A DNA stretch of 43,460 nt from an uncultured Ruminococcus sp. (lineage in GTDB: Bacteria; Bacillota; Clostridia; Oscillospirales; Ruminococcaceae): contig NZ_CAMYUE010000020.1 in NCBI RefSeq assembly GCF_947301925.1, positions 1 to 43,460 on the forward strand, read 5' to 3'. The notes under the pieces are model-generated. The model did not search any database. It was not told the origin of the DNA and worked only from the letters and a program-made list of their open reading frames with translations. The translations under genes were made by a program, and so were the position numbers. This document shows positions 16,901-25,584 of this stretch, piece after piece (within the stretch, counting starts at the first letter, position 1; the number at the start of each line of letters is the position of its first letter).

Positions 16901-17379
16901 TAGCCGCACCTTGAAAGGGTAAGGGCTGTCTCCTTCAGGTCTATCTCCTGTCCATGTGAGAACTCTATGCCCGAAGCGATAAGGACTCCCACGGGGATAA
17001 CGGGCTGCATTACAGCCTCTATGCTGGCGCAGATGACGCCGCAACGACTTTTAGCCGCCTTTATAAGGGCGGCTATACGCATATGCTCGTATTCGTGATT
17101 GGTGCTGTCAACGGGAGTGAACACCAGCTCCTTCGAGGGAAAGAGCACTGCCTCCTCGCTGCCTGCCATCATGTTTATGTCGTCGCAGAGCTTCTTTGCC
17201 TCCGCCTCGGTGCCCGTGATGACAAGGTTTATCTTCTGACCGCTGAGGGCGTGTATGAGCTGCGCCCTGTGTATATGGGAAAGACCCGTCACAGAGACGG
17301 GCGATATCTTTTTTTCTATGGCCTCGCTGATGCTCCTGAAGCCTGTCAGCTCGCCGAATATCTTTTTAAACAGATCCAT
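13918..17379 (-). CDS. mfd: Transcription-repair coupling factor Mfd
   Basis: 1153 residues, full family length. Mfd removes RNA polymerase stalled at DNA lesions and recruits UvrA. Seen in order: UvrB-like N-terminal part with QFSIRGSILDIFPVQSDKPVRIE, the polymerase-interacting domain with DLVVHSGHGIGRFIGI (about 490), and the RecG-like translocase with Walker A GDVGFGKTEVA (about 640) and DEEQRFG. Helicase motifs follow to LRGRVGRSNRRGYAYF, then the C-terminal domain. Lies 16 bases after pth, the usual Firmicute pairing. Last gene of the run; no clear terminator is visible before the next promoter at 13824. Confidence 0.97.
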   Translation of the reverse strand: MDLFKKIFGELTGFRSISEAIEKKISPVSVTGLSHIHRAQLIHALSGQKINLVITGTEAEAKKLCDDINMMAGSEEAVLFPSKELVFTPVDSTNHEYEHMRIAALIKAAKSRCGVICASIEAVMQPVIPVGVLIASGIEFSHGQEIDLKETALTLSRCGYQRCEKVEGASQFSIRGSILDIFPVQSDKPVRIELWGDEIDTISEFETDTQRRTDPLEKAEVYPSGEVLYDNEELAAKIEELCKKVRGKRMDAVREHLGADVNRLRAGEILAHSVKYYPLVYGGASTVFDYIDGVVIFSDFSDIMDNASGIITRHNEDVKILMEDGQLCKGLDGYVLELPEIQHRAEKKVCLYMSSFMQGGERIDFRRLVSFEAMQTAPWSGEMKQLMEDLEDYKRRGYRMILAAGSEKTLPIIQQDIRDNGIPCDLASENIEPTGGRVLLMSGSFGGGFEYPENKTVLITQGRSMDSVRRKRRKKKNKAEEIRSLADITEGDLVVHSGHGIGRFIGIRKLEMDGVTKDYITIQYAGTDKLYIPVTQLDMVSKYIGPRDDSGVKLNKLSSGEWQKTRSNVKRAVKDMAQELIALYAKREKSVGFAFYPDDEIQHDFEERFPYVETDDQLQSIAEIKADMERPRPMERLLCGDVGFGKTEVALRAAMKCVLSGKQCAILAPTTVLAYQHYQTALRRFEHFPVNIELLSRYRSPKQQEEIIKKLKQGRIDLIIGTHKIIQKSVVFKDLGLAIIDEEQRFGVAHKEKFKESFTGVDVLMLSATPIPRTLNMAMSGIRDMSVIEEPPQDRYPVQTYVIEYNMGTVIQALVRELRRGGQVYYIHNRVETIRACASRLQELLPEARIAVAHGQMSEDEMSDIWEQLVEHEVDILVCTTIIETGVDVPNVNTLIIEDSDRFGLSQLYQLRGRVGRSNRRGYAYFTYQRDKVLTEIATKRLNAMREFTQFGSGFRIALRDLEIRGAGSILGGRQHGHMEAVGYDMYLQLLSEAIAEEKGIQPEKVPECLVDIQIDAHIPEKYISSLNQRIDMYRKIMIVNEDSDKSDLIDELIDRYGDPPKSVVGLIDVSLLRNKAAHMGITEISQKNGAMYFYTEYLVPGQIAALQQAYKGRITFNGVGKSYVSVKISPKIRPFDMMRDTVELFYQNREKK

Positions 17380-17395
17380 TGTCTTCTCCGTAAGA

Positions 17396-18022
17396 TCACG
17401 AATTATACTTGTTCATGGCCTCGTCGGTCCTGCCCTGCACCATGAGCTTTATACACTCGCAGGCGTTCTTTGCGGACTCAGCCATTTTCTCCGAGTCCTC
17501 CCTGCCGAACTTGCCCAGTACCCACTTTGCAAGGTCGTAATCGGGGTGGGGCTTCTTGCCTACGCCCATCTTTATGCGGGGGTAGTCGTCCCTGCCTGTG
17601 AGCTCGCATATGCTGCGGAGACCGTTGTGGCCGCCGTGGCTGCCCTTGCGGCGTATGCGGAGCTTTCCGCAGTCAAGGGAGATATCGTCGCATACCACTA
17701 TAAGGTTCGCGGCGTCTATCTTGTAGAACTCCAGCGCCTGCACAATGGCCTCGCCGCTGTTGTTCATGTAGGTAGTGGGCTTCAGCAGCAGACAGCGTCT
17801 GCCCTCTATGGTGACCTCGGCGGTCTTGCCCTTGAACTTCAGGCGGTCGATCTTCTCGCCCAGCTGCTCTGCCAGCAGGTCAAGCACCATGAAGCCTGCA
17901 TTGTGACGGGTATTCTCATATTCAAGTCCCGGATTGCCGAGACCTGCTATAACATACTCTATTTTACCTCTTGCCGCGGAAGAATTTGCGGCTATCCTGT
18001 CGAACACATCAAAAATACTCAT
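17396..18022 (-). CDS. pth: Peptidyl-tRNA hydrolase
   Basis: 208 residues. It frees tRNA from peptidyl-tRNA that has dropped off the ribosome. Family motifs are clear: VIAGLGNPGLEYENTRHNAGF (catalytic His in TRHNAG), KPTTYMNNSG, CDDISLDCGKLRIRRKGSHGGHNGL and the C-terminal VLGKF. The protein has about 20 extra N-terminal residues (MSIFDVFDRIAANSSAARG) before the usual start; no better internal start is visible, and AGAGAAG gives a weak ribosome site. It precedes mfd by 16 bases and follows the PHP gene by 90 bases. That gap holds a 7-bp inverted repeat (18058-18076). Confidence 0.95.
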   Translation of the reverse strand: MSIFDVFDRIAANSSAARGKIEYVIAGLGNPGLEYENTRHNAGFMVLDLLAEQLGEKIDRLKFKGKTAEVTIEGRRCLLLKPTTYMNNSGEAIVQALEFYKIDAANLIVVCDDISLDCGKLRIRRKGSHGGHNGLRSICELTGRDDYPRIKMGVGKKPHPDYDLAKWVLGKFGREDSEKMAESAKNACECIKLMVQGRTDEAMNKYNS

Positions 18023-18112
18023 ATATATCTTCTTCTCTCTTGATTTGATATCTGCATGGACGGCAATTGGCCGTCCGCAAAACTATTCATTCATACCGGC
18101 AGGTCAGGAGCT

Positions 18113-18877
18113 TCACTCAAGGCCTGCAAGCTTCTCCACTACTTCAAGGCCGTATCTGTCCGCAAACTCCCTGCCCTTACTGATAGCTTCTGTATCGCAG
18201 AGCGAATCGGGCATATGGGCGTCAATGCCGATTATGGCCTTGTTCCCTGTCTCCCGGGCTATGCGGAAGAACCTGTCCGAGGGATAGTGCCTGCCTCCGC
18301 TCATACCGAGGAGGTTTATCTCCACGGGGATATCCCTGCTTTTAAGGTAGGCGCACAGCCGTCTCATATGCTTTTCGTACTCCTCGTCGCCGCCCAGATA
18401 GCGTATCAGGTCGGGGTGAGCGAGATAGCGGTATCTTCCCGACTCCATGCCCTCTATTATGCGGTCGACGTACTGTGCCAGTATGCTCTCCTCGTAAACG
18501 GGAGCCCCCATATACACATGGCAGGTCTCGGGATCGTTGAAATGCTGTCCCATTATCATATAGTCCAGCGGATAGTCAGCAAGGAGCCTGTCCTGCGCCT
18601 CTATGAGCTGGGGTATATACTCGGCCTCAAAGCCTATGTATATGGTTATATCGTTGGCATACTCCCTTTTCAGGTCGGTGAGGGATCTGAAATAGCCCTC
18701 CACCTCATGGGGAGTCATGCGAATATCCGAGACATACCCGTCACCGAACACCCAGGGACAGTGGTCCGCAAAGCCCAGCACCTTTATCCCTGCCTTTATG
18801 GCGTGTTCGACGAAATCCCTGTCGCTGCCCATGGCATGGCCGCAGCGGCTGGTATGGGTATGGTAATTGGCAAACAT
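18113..18877 (-). CDS. PHP-domain phosphoesterase, HisK/histidinol-phosphatase type
   Basis: 254 residues from ATG 18877, chosen because AAAGGAG lies 8 bases before it; an upstream TTG would fall in that site. It starts MFANYHTHTSRCGHA, the PHP metal-binding HTH, with later FADHCPW, GFEAEYIP, GQHFND, HPDLIRY and IDAHMPD, the set of His/Asp/Glu ligands for a trinuclear site. The length and motifs fit HisK-type histidinol phosphatase, but other histidine genes are absent nearby. The exact phosphate-ester substrate is therefore uncertain. It follows ispD by 58 bases in the same run. Confidence 0.82.
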   Translation of the reverse strand: MFANYHTHTSRCGHAMGSDRDFVEHAIKAGIKVLGFADHCPWVFGDGYVSDIRMTPHEVEGYFRSLTDLKREYANDITIYIGFEAEYIPQLIEAQDRLLADYPLDYMIMGQHFNDPETCHVYMGAPVYEESILAQYVDRIIEGMESGRYRYLAHPDLIRYLGGDEEYEKHMRRLCAYLKSRDIPVEINLLGMSGGRHYPSDRFFRIARETGNKAIIGIDAHMPDSLCDTEAISKGREFADRYGLEVVEKLAGLE

Positions 18878-18935
18878 GGTCCGCACTCCTTTCAAAGAAT
18901 GATTATACCACTTTCAGATGAAGAATTCAAGCTCA

Positions 18936-19613
18936 TCATCTGCGGCGGAGAAGCACCTCCGCTATATCTATATCCTCGGGAGTGGTTATCTTTATGTTGG
19001 TGTAGTCCCCTACAGTCATGGCCACCTTGCCGCCTATGGCCTCTACCAGCTGGCAGTCGTCGGTGAAGTCCAGACCGTGCTCCAGAGCGAAATCTATGCC
19101 CTCGAAGTAAAGGCTCCTTTTGAATATCTGGGGAGTCTGTGTGATATAGAGGGAGCTTCTCGGCGGAGTATCCACAATGAGACCGCCGTCAACGGTCTTT
19201 ATGGTGTCCTTCACCGGGACTCCCAGTGTGGCGCCGCCGAATACAGATGCGTCCTTTATGACCTTTTCTATGTGCTCTGGCTTTACAAGGGGACGCGCTC
19301 CGTCGTGTACGGCCACAAGGTCGGTATCCTTTGATATCTTCCTGATACCGTTTATCACGCTCTCCTGACGGGTTGCGCCTCCCACTGTACAGGCCGCCAG
19401 CTTGGTTATGCCTGCCGCCTCCGCCTCTGCCTGTATGGCAGGGATATCAGCCTCGCGGGCTACTATGACGATCTCGCAAACGCTCTCGCAGGACTGGAAG
19501 GCCTGCATGGTCACGCCAATGACCTTCCTCTCTCCCAGTGGGAGCAGTATCTTGTTCACGCCGCCCATTCTGGTGGAATTACCTGCGCATACGATGACTA
19601 CAGATGCTTTCAT
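18936..19613 (-). CDS. ispD: 2-C-methyl-D-erythritol 4-phosphate cytidylyltransferase
   Basis: 225 residues, normal length. It transfers CMP from CTP to MEP in the non-mevalonate isoprenoid route. The nucleotide-binding VCAGNSTRMGGVNKILLPLG replaces the more usual AAGxGxRM, keeping the key Arg and Lys. VHDGARPLV, GVPVKDTIK and the C-terminal FTDDCQLVEAIGGKVAMTVG block are all present. It lies 18 bases after the glycosidase-like gene and is probably translated from the same messenger RNA. Confidence 0.94.
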   Translation of the reverse strand: MKASVVIVCAGNSTRMGGVNKILLPLGERKVIGVTMQAFQSCESVCEIVIVAREADIPAIQAEAEAAGITKLAACTVGGATRQESVINGIRKISKDTDLVAVHDGARPLVKPEHIEKVIKDASVFGGATLGVPVKDTIKTVDGGLIVDTPPRSSLYITQTPQIFKRSLYFEGIDFALEHGLDFTDDCQLVEAIGGKVAMTVGDYTNIKITTPEDIDIAEVLLRRR

Positions 19614-19631
19614 TGTACTACCTCCGATATC

Positions 19632-21074
19632 TTATCTGTCCCTGCTCTCCTCGGTGGGGGCAGTCCTTATCCTTATTACGGGAAGCTTTTCAAGTGTGTG
19701 AAAGTAATTGTTAATGCCGTCGGGAGCGGAAAGGTCGTTCTCTCCGCTTGCGGGAGGAGCGAATATCCTCATATACATATCCGCGGCGCCCTCTGTGGGC
19801 TTATGGAAGAATGCGGGCATAAGGTCTATCACCCTCGCCTCGGGAGACTTGTAGAACCACCGTCCGTTGAGCTCTATCATCAGGTTCGAGTCGTCCTCAA
19901 AGTACAGCTCACAGAAGTGGGGCGGCGCGTCGAAGTGCAGAGGCACGGCTATGCCCTCGGCGTCCTCGGAGCTGCCCCAGCGCAGCTTTGCAGGCAGCGT
20001 TATCTCCCCGCTCTCGGTAAGGGAGGGCAGGAAGCGCTCGCGGTTTATTATCTCCCTGTAGGTCTCCATGACGGGCTGCTCTATGCCCACTTCGGGACAG
20101 TTGGGATCCTGTCTTTCAAGTCCCAGCCTGCCGCGGTCGCGGAACTGATAGAAGGTGAAGCCCGTGAACCAGTCCGCCTTTTCCTCCTCCAGCATATCGC
20201 AGAACAGCCTTACCATTTCCGCCTGCTCATAGGGACCCGTAACGTCTCCGTCGGCGTTCATCTCCGACATTATCATTGGCTTTTCCTCTCCGCCGTTAAG
20301 GGAACGGAAGCGCTCAAAGCTGCGCTTTGTAAGCTCGAATACTTCACGGACGGAGCTCCTCCGGTGCTTGTCTCCGCCCCTCTCGGCAACGGAATAGGGC
20401 CATCCCCAGTTCAGCGCCATATACTTATCCACCGACCAGATATCGGTTTCCCTTACGGCCTGTGCGAACTCCTGCTCCTTCACCATTTCAACGGCGTTCA
20501 TATCCTCTATGCCGCCTATACACAGCACGGTCCGCACATTCGGCGCCTGCTCCTTTATTATACGGGAGGCGCGGCAGTAGAAATCAGCCACCTCCTGATA
20601 TGAGGCGCGGCGGTTGAAGGAGAACCAGTTGCCCGTGGCCTCGTGATTTATCCTGAGAAACACTCTGCCGAAGGACTTCAGGTCGTCGCCTATGGCGGCA
20701 AGCTGCTCATCGGTAACGGCAGGATCCATTGTTATAGTCAGGGTAACGTCCTGACCGTGGCGGCGGATATCCCTCATGCAGCTGAAGGGCTCTCCCCGGC
20801 GGCTGCCGCCGGTACCGCCGAGATACGGGAAGTAATCGTCATAGGGGTAGTCCCACTGGAATGAGACCTCCTTATCCTTCATGGCCTCGGATATACGCGC
20901 AGGCCACTCCCTGTCAAAGGGGTAATAGCAGTACATCAGGCTTATACTGCGGTGAGGCCTGCCCAGCCTTGAAAGTATATAGTCCTGACAGACGTACTCG
21001 CCTCTTTCGCTGCCGTCGCCGAGGTCAACGGCGCATACTGCTCTTCCGAGAACAGCCCTGTATATTTTTTCCAT
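19632..21074 (-). CDS. Clan-A glycoside hydrolase-like protein (GH26-like)
   Basis: 480 residues, no signal peptide, so likely cytoplasmic. The first 350 residues look like a (beta/alpha)8 barrel. LRINHEATGNWFSF resembles the acid/base strand of GH26 (HExxGxWF), and MIMSEMNADGD, about 120 residues on, could supply the nucleophile Glu. A C-terminal part of about 120 residues (ITLPAKLRWGSSED...) looks like a beta domain. The family is not certain; another clan-A family is possible. It heads a run with ispD, a PHP protein, pth and mfd, an odd partner for housekeeping genes. GGGAGG precedes the ATG by 11 bases. Confidence 0.6.
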   Translation of the reverse strand: MEKIYRAVLGRAVCAVDLGDGSERGEYVCQDYILSRLGRPHRSISLMYCYYPFDREWPARISEAMKDKEVSFQWDYPYDDYFPYLGGTGGSRRGEPFSCMRDIRRHGQDVTLTITMDPAVTDEQLAAIGDDLKSFGRVFLRINHEATGNWFSFNRRASYQEVADFYCRASRIIKEQAPNVRTVLCIGGIEDMNAVEMVKEQEFAQAVRETDIWSVDKYMALNWGWPYSVAERGGDKHRRSSVREVFELTKRSFERFRSLNGGEEKPMIMSEMNADGDVTGPYEQAEMVRLFCDMLEEEKADWFTGFTFYQFRDRGRLGLERQDPNCPEVGIEQPVMETYREIINRERFLPSLTESGEITLPAKLRWGSSEDAEGIAVPLHFDAPPHFCELYFEDDSNLMIELNGRWFYKSPEARVIDLMPAFFHKPTEGAADMYMRIFAPPASGENDLSAPDGINNYFHTLEKLPVIRIRTAPTEESRDR

Positions 21075-21107
21075 AGCTTATATTTCCCTCCCGTGAATTA
21101 CTTTATT

Positions 21108-21136
21108 ATTATAATATACCTTTCAGCCGATGTCAA
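21108..21136 (-). promoter_or_regulatory. Promoter of the glycosidase-ispD-PHP-pth-mfd run
   Basis: Minus-strand TTGACA (21136-21131), 17-bp spacer, TATAAT (21113-21108). It lies directly after the terminator of the upstream kinase gene. Confidence 0.85.
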
Positions 21137-21149
21137 TTCCTCCGCAGAC

Positions 21150-21174
21150 AAAAAGAGAGCGCCCGAAGGCGCTC
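21150..21174 (-). terminator. Terminator of the two-component operon
   Basis: 7-bp GC-rich stem GAGCGCC/GGCGCTC (21157-21174) with a four-base loop (TTCG on the minus strand), then TCTTTTTG on the minus strand. Confidence 0.85.
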
Positions 21175-21185
21175 CCTGAAGCTCA

Positions 21186-23225
21186 TCAGAGCATTGTTAC
21201 CGCAAAGCATACGCTCTGTCCGGGCTGATTGATGATATTCAGCTTGAACTTATGCTTGTCTATGATGGATTTCGCAATGGCAAGGCCAAGTCCGTATCCG
21301 CCTGTTGCGCGGTTCCTGGACTCGTCGCTGCGGAAGAACCTCTCGAATATCTTCTCCTGATCCTCCACCTTTATGCCCTCGCCGGTATTGAATACCGACA
21401 GCACCTTCTTGCCGCCGATCTTCTTCAGTGATACCCTTACGGTACCGCCGTCGTTGGAATACTTCAGAGCGTTGTCGATGAATATGGCCGCCATCTGCTT
21501 GACGTGCTTCTCGCTGCCGCAGAGCATGATATTGTCGTCCACGTCCACCTCGAACTTCTTGTTGCTGTCAAAGGCCTGACACTCAAAGGGCAGAGCCGTA
21601 TTTACAATGGCCTTGCTCATGTTGAAGTACTTGTACTGGAGCTCAACGGTGTTGTTTTCCAGTCTCGTCAGGTTCAGCAGGTCGTTTACCAGTATGCTCA
21701 TACGGTCGGTCTGCGACTTGATGTAATCCAGCCACTTGTTCTCGCCGATCTCTCCCTGAAGAACGTCCGTATTAGCGGATATTACCGTCAGAGGAGTCTT
21801 GAGCTCGTGGCTTGCGTCGGATACGAACTGCTTCTGCTTGTCGAAGGCGATCTTGATAGGCTGTATGCTCTTCTTGCTGAGGAAGTAAGCCAGCACCGAA
21901 AGGATTATCATGGCGATGGAGCCGATGATGACCGTTGTGCGCTTGAGCTGTCTGAGCATATCCATTTCGTAGCTCTTGTCGGTGAGCACCACTATGGTAC
22001 CGTTGGACTTGTCGGCCTGATAGAACTGATATGAGCTCACCATGCCAGTATCGGTATTCTTGTCAAGGATACGGTTTATGTAATCCTGAGCCTTATCCGC
22101 ATTGAGGTCCTCGTTGTAGAGCTTTGCAAGATAATGGCCGTCGGGATCCGACATGAGCACGAAGAAGTCTATGGAACCCAGATTCTTCGGTATTGGCTCA
22201 ACCTTTGAGACGCCTCTGGACTGTGATCCACTGTTTTTCTGTGCCTCGGGAAGCTTGTCGTCCTTTTCCGCATATACCGTTTCCTCGGCATTCTCTCTGT
22301 TGGAGAGCACCGTGAAGCCGTCCAGCACGGACTCGCCGCTGTAGACTGTCTTCATCAGTCTCGGCTCGCCGCTGTTCTCCTCTGCACTGCTGTCTGCGAC
22401 CTCGCCGCCGTGTTCTCTGCGGTAGGATTCGCGGTCGAACTCGTTGCTGTTCACATTGGGAGCCTGATACCACTGATTGTTCCAGGGATTCCAGGGGTTC
22501 CAGGGATTCCAGGGGTTCCAGGGATCGTATGCGCCCCAGTTGTACTGACCCTGCTGGCCGTCCTGCGGGTGGTCTGCATTCCACTTTTCCCAGTCGAAAC
22601 CGTTTTCGCCCCAGTATTTGCCATAGTCGTTGGGCCATGTGGGAGTCTGTCCCTCCTGCTGAGGCTGCTGTGTAGCGGGCTGCTGTGTTGCAGGCTGCTG
22701 TGTAGCGGGCTGCTGTGCGGCAGGCTGCTGGGGCTCGGGCTGGCTCTGGGGAGGAGCCTCCTGCTCCTGCTCGGGCTCGTAGTACGGATCCTCGCCGCCC
22801 TGTTCCTCGTGATCTGCGTCGCCGTTGGTAGTATCCTGCTCCGTAGCCTTTACGGCTGTGGTGGAGGTAGTCACTGTAGTAGGTGCTGCCGACGTGGAGG
22901 CCGCTGTGGTAACGGACGGCTCCGTGGACTTTTTGGAGGGCTCGGAAGCCTTGTCCGCCTTGGCCTTGTCCGTCTTGGCCTTGTCGCCTTTGGACTCTCC
23001 GCTGTCGGGAGGTGTGAACTTGAATTTCAGCTCCTTGTCGTCATACTCTATGCCCGAGGCTATCTGCATGAGGACCTGTCTGGACTGGCCTCTCATAATG
23101 GCCTTGGTGATGAGGTTTATGGAGCCTATAAGCGCGATGAACACCGCAAGGAGAATACTTACGATCATAGTAAAGAGCTTCATCTGCGCTTTTCTGAACA
23201 TCTTATCATTAGCTTTCTTCAACAT
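21186..23225 (-). CDS. Membrane sensor histidine kinase with low-complexity extracellular region
   Basis: 679 residues. Membrane helix 1 (about 17-42) and helix 2 (about 430-450) enclose an outside region of nearly 390 residues. The kinase part has the H-box SHELKTPL (His473), the N-box IFIDNALKYSNDG, NTGEGI and GGYGLGLAI, all intact; a HAMP domain is absent or very short. The outer region is strikingly low in complexity: Lys/Asp- and Thr/Ser-rich, then QQPAT repeats, then five PWN repeats. A folded part (about 290-420) precedes helix 2. It lies 14 bases after its response regulator, whose stop codon area carries its ribosome site. Signal unknown. Confidence 0.92.
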   Translation of the reverse strand: MLKKANDKMFRKAQMKLFTMIVSILLAVFIALIGSINLITKAIMRGQSRQVLMQIASGIEYDDKELKFKFTPPDSGESKGDKAKTDKAKADKASEPSKKSTEPSVTTAASTSAAPTTVTTSTTAVKATEQDTTNGDADHEEQGGEDPYYEPEQEQEAPPQSQPEPQQPAAQQPATQQPATQQPATQQPQQEGQTPTWPNDYGKYWGENGFDWEKWNADHPQDGQQGQYNWGAYDPWNPWNPWNPWNPWNNQWYQAPNVNSNEFDRESYRREHGGEVADSSAEENSGEPRLMKTVYSGESVLDGFTVLSNRENAEETVYAEKDDKLPEAQKNSGSQSRGVSKVEPIPKNLGSIDFFVLMSDPDGHYLAKLYNEDLNADKAQDYINRILDKNTDTGMVSSYQFYQADKSNGTIVVLTDKSYEMDMLRQLKRTTVIIGSIAMIILSVLAYFLSKKSIQPIKIAFDKQKQFVSDASHELKTPLTVISANTDVLQGEIGENKWLDYIKSQTDRMSILVNDLLNLTRLENNTVELQYKYFNMSKAIVNTALPFECQAFDSNKKFEVDVDDNIMLCGSEKHVKQMAAIFIDNALKYSNDGGTVRVSLKKIGGKKVLSVFNTGEGIKVEDQEKIFERFFRSDESRNRATGGYGLGLAIAKSIIDKHKFKLNIINQPGQSVCFAVTML
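22480..22524 (-). repeat. Five 9-bp tandem repeats encoding PWN
   Basis: ttccaggga and ttccagggg alternate over five units, encoding Pro-Trp-Asn five times in the kinase's outer region. The alternation of the Asn codon (AAC/AAT) suggests that an 18-bp unit was duplicated. A second array of about 15-bp units (around 22665-22735) encodes QQPAT repeats. Confidence 0.9.
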
Positions 23226-23239
23226 AGCCGCATCCCTCC

Positions 23240-23908
<669 letters not shown>

Positions 23909-24004
23909 ATAAATTCCCCCTTTATCCGCTCTGTCCATGTGACAGAGCAATGGTCGGTGAACGGGAACGGCTGCAATATGAGTATACCATTCCACTTTAC
24001 TATT

Positions 24005-24079
24005 ATTATACCACAAAATCTTGAAATAAGCTTAAAAGTTTTATTAGTTCAATATGTTGATTAGGAAAAATTTAAGCTT
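24005..24079 (-). promoter_or_regulatory. Weak promoter and inverted AAGCTTAAA pair before the two-component operon
   Basis: Minus-strand TATAAT (24010-24005) has no good -35. AAGCTTAAA (24028-24036) and its reverse complement TTTAAGCTT (24071-24079) lie just upstream, possible regulator sites that would replace the -35. The rest of the 331-bp divergent gap is AT-rich and holds the promoter of the plus-strand gene. Confidence 0.4.
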
Positions 24080-24180
24080 TGTTTTTGTGCATATCAACAG
24101 TTTTGCATTTTAGCTGCCCACAAATGTTGACTAAGAATTGAATTTGTGTTAGAATTGAATATGCAAACAGGTAAGAATAA

Positions 24181-24209
24181 TTTACTGTTTTGACTCATTA
24201 TATTATAAT
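24181..24209 (+). promoter_or_regulatory. Promoter of the helical-repeat protein gene
   Basis: TTTACT (24181-24186), 17-bp spacer, TATAAT (24204-24209). Confidence 0.65.
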
Positions 24210-24239
24210 GATAATCCTCAGGGACGGGAGGGCAGATAT

Positions 24240-24941
24240 ATGTTATCACCGGCAGAACGAAAAAAGATAGGCTTTTCTCTGCTGACATCATCCAGTGCAG
24301 AAATGAAAAAATACGTTGACGTATACGCTTTGTTTGTAGAAAGAGGCTATACCAAGGACCTTTGCGAAGCCTATGCGGACGCCTTCATCGACAATGCCAA
24401 GAAGCCCTCACCATTCGATATAGTACAGCTGTCGTCCCTGTACGGCAGGATACACGATTACAAGACTGCCTACTTCTATCTTGAAAAGCTCGAAGACAAA
24501 AAGCTCAGCGGCGATGAAAGATTCGGATACTGCGTGGAGATGCTGGCGACCGTCAGCAAGATCGGCAACTGGCGCGACGCAGAGGACTTCCGCACGAGAA
24601 ACATCAGTTTCCTGCAAAAGCAGACCGCAAAGGTCTCGCAGCAGAAAGAAGCGGAGCTGTATATAGCCCTGGCGCTGGCAGACTGCGCCGCAAAGAACTA
24701 TCAGCAGGCGCTGAAGCTGCTGAAGTTCGGCTACAAGCCCAAGGGCGGCAAGGATCTGACGCTTCTTGAGATATTCATAACCGTTGTGTACATCTTTGCA
24801 AAGGCAAACGACGAGGAAGGGCTCCGCGGCGCTCTCAGCAATGCGGAAAGCTGTCTGAAGCTGTTCAAGCAGTTCGACTTCTCATGGCAGGGTCCCTACT
24901 ACCGCAAGCGCATTGAGGACGCGGCTAACGGAATACTGTGA
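24240..24941 (+). CDS. TPR-like helical-repeat protein
   Basis: 233 residues, no signal peptide or membrane helix. Paired helices of the tetratricopeptide type are visible: YGRIHDYKTAYFYLEKLED, IGNWRDAEDF, and LADCAAKNYQQALKLLKFGY with a typical A/Y pattern. Such repeats hold other proteins. No catalytic motif is seen. A single gene, divergent from the two-component operon, with its own promoter and terminator. Function unknown. Confidence 0.7.
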   Translation: MLSPAERKKIGFSLLTSSSAEMKKYVDVYALFVERGYTKDLCEAYADAFIDNAKKPSPFDIVQLSSLYGRIHDYKTAYFYLEKLEDKKLSGDERFGYCVEMLATVSKIGNWRDAEDFRTRNISFLQKQTAKVSQQKEAELYIALALADCAAKNYQQALKLLKFGYKPKGGKDLTLLEIFITVVYIFAKANDEEGLRGALSNAESCLKLFKQFDFSWQGPYYRKRIEDAANGIL

Positions 24942-24947
24942 TACAAG

Positions 24948-24975
24948 GCTCCGAGGGTATGCTTCGGAGCTTTTT
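24948..24975 (+). terminator. Terminator of the helical-repeat gene
   Basis: GCTCCGA/TCGGAGC stem (24948-24970) followed by TTTTT. Confidence 0.85.
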
Positions 24976-25584
24976 CATAGCGCAAAAATCGTTAAAACAA
25001 AAAAATAAATGAAAAAAATTCAAATTTTCCATGAAAAATTTTCACAAACATTTTTGTATCTGTTTTAACCATTCTATTTCAGGCGGCATTTTCAGCGGGG
25101 TTTCAGGCTATCGTTAAAAGATGTCGTTTTTGTGCTAAGATTTTGCAATACTGCGAAAACAACGTATCCAAAAGGATTCCAAAAATGCAGTTTTGATCTG
25201 CGCAGGCGAAAAATCAGCCGCCGCAGCATATTATTAACAATCAGTTTCGCGATAAAATAAATTGTTTTGTTAATAGTTAGTTAATATAAATCTTTGAATT
25301 TATTTTAGCAATATAGTGCTAAATATCGGCAATATAATCAATTGCGCTAACGGCTTCTTTGCATTATAATACAATTGTTGGATGACAATAGTCGATAAAT
25401 CGGCTTCTCTCCACCACATAATTACATTAAGATATATTATGTGTCCTGTAACAAAATCGGCAATTATATCCTGTTTTTGCCTGATACGGTCATTAAACTC
25501 CGCCGTATCCTTATCACAGCATCCAGTTCCGACAAACATTTTACTCTTCACAACTGTTATTAAACATTAATGCCTATAATATGT
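24976..25584. other. AT-rich gene-free stretch
   Basis: No convincing gene in either strand. A frame at 25300-25551 (minus) has no ribosome site. Seen: a possible promoter TTGCGC-17-TATAAT (25342-25370), an 8-bp perfect hairpin CACATAAT/ATTATGTG (25415-25443), and a TATAAT at 25575-25580 with a poor -35 just before the candidate RNA. Confidence 0.5.

Noticed and set aside
18058..18076. Terminator between the PHP gene and pth
   Set aside because: The 7-bp stem has no U-tract after it on the minus strand, so read-through into pth and mfd is more likely.
22480..22735. CRISPR or regulatory iterons
   Set aside because: Both short arrays are in-frame coding repeats of the histidine kinase.
25300..25551. 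83-codon minus-strand frame in the AT-rich gap
   Set aside because: No ribosome site before GTG or ATG, no recognisable motif, and low-quality codon use.
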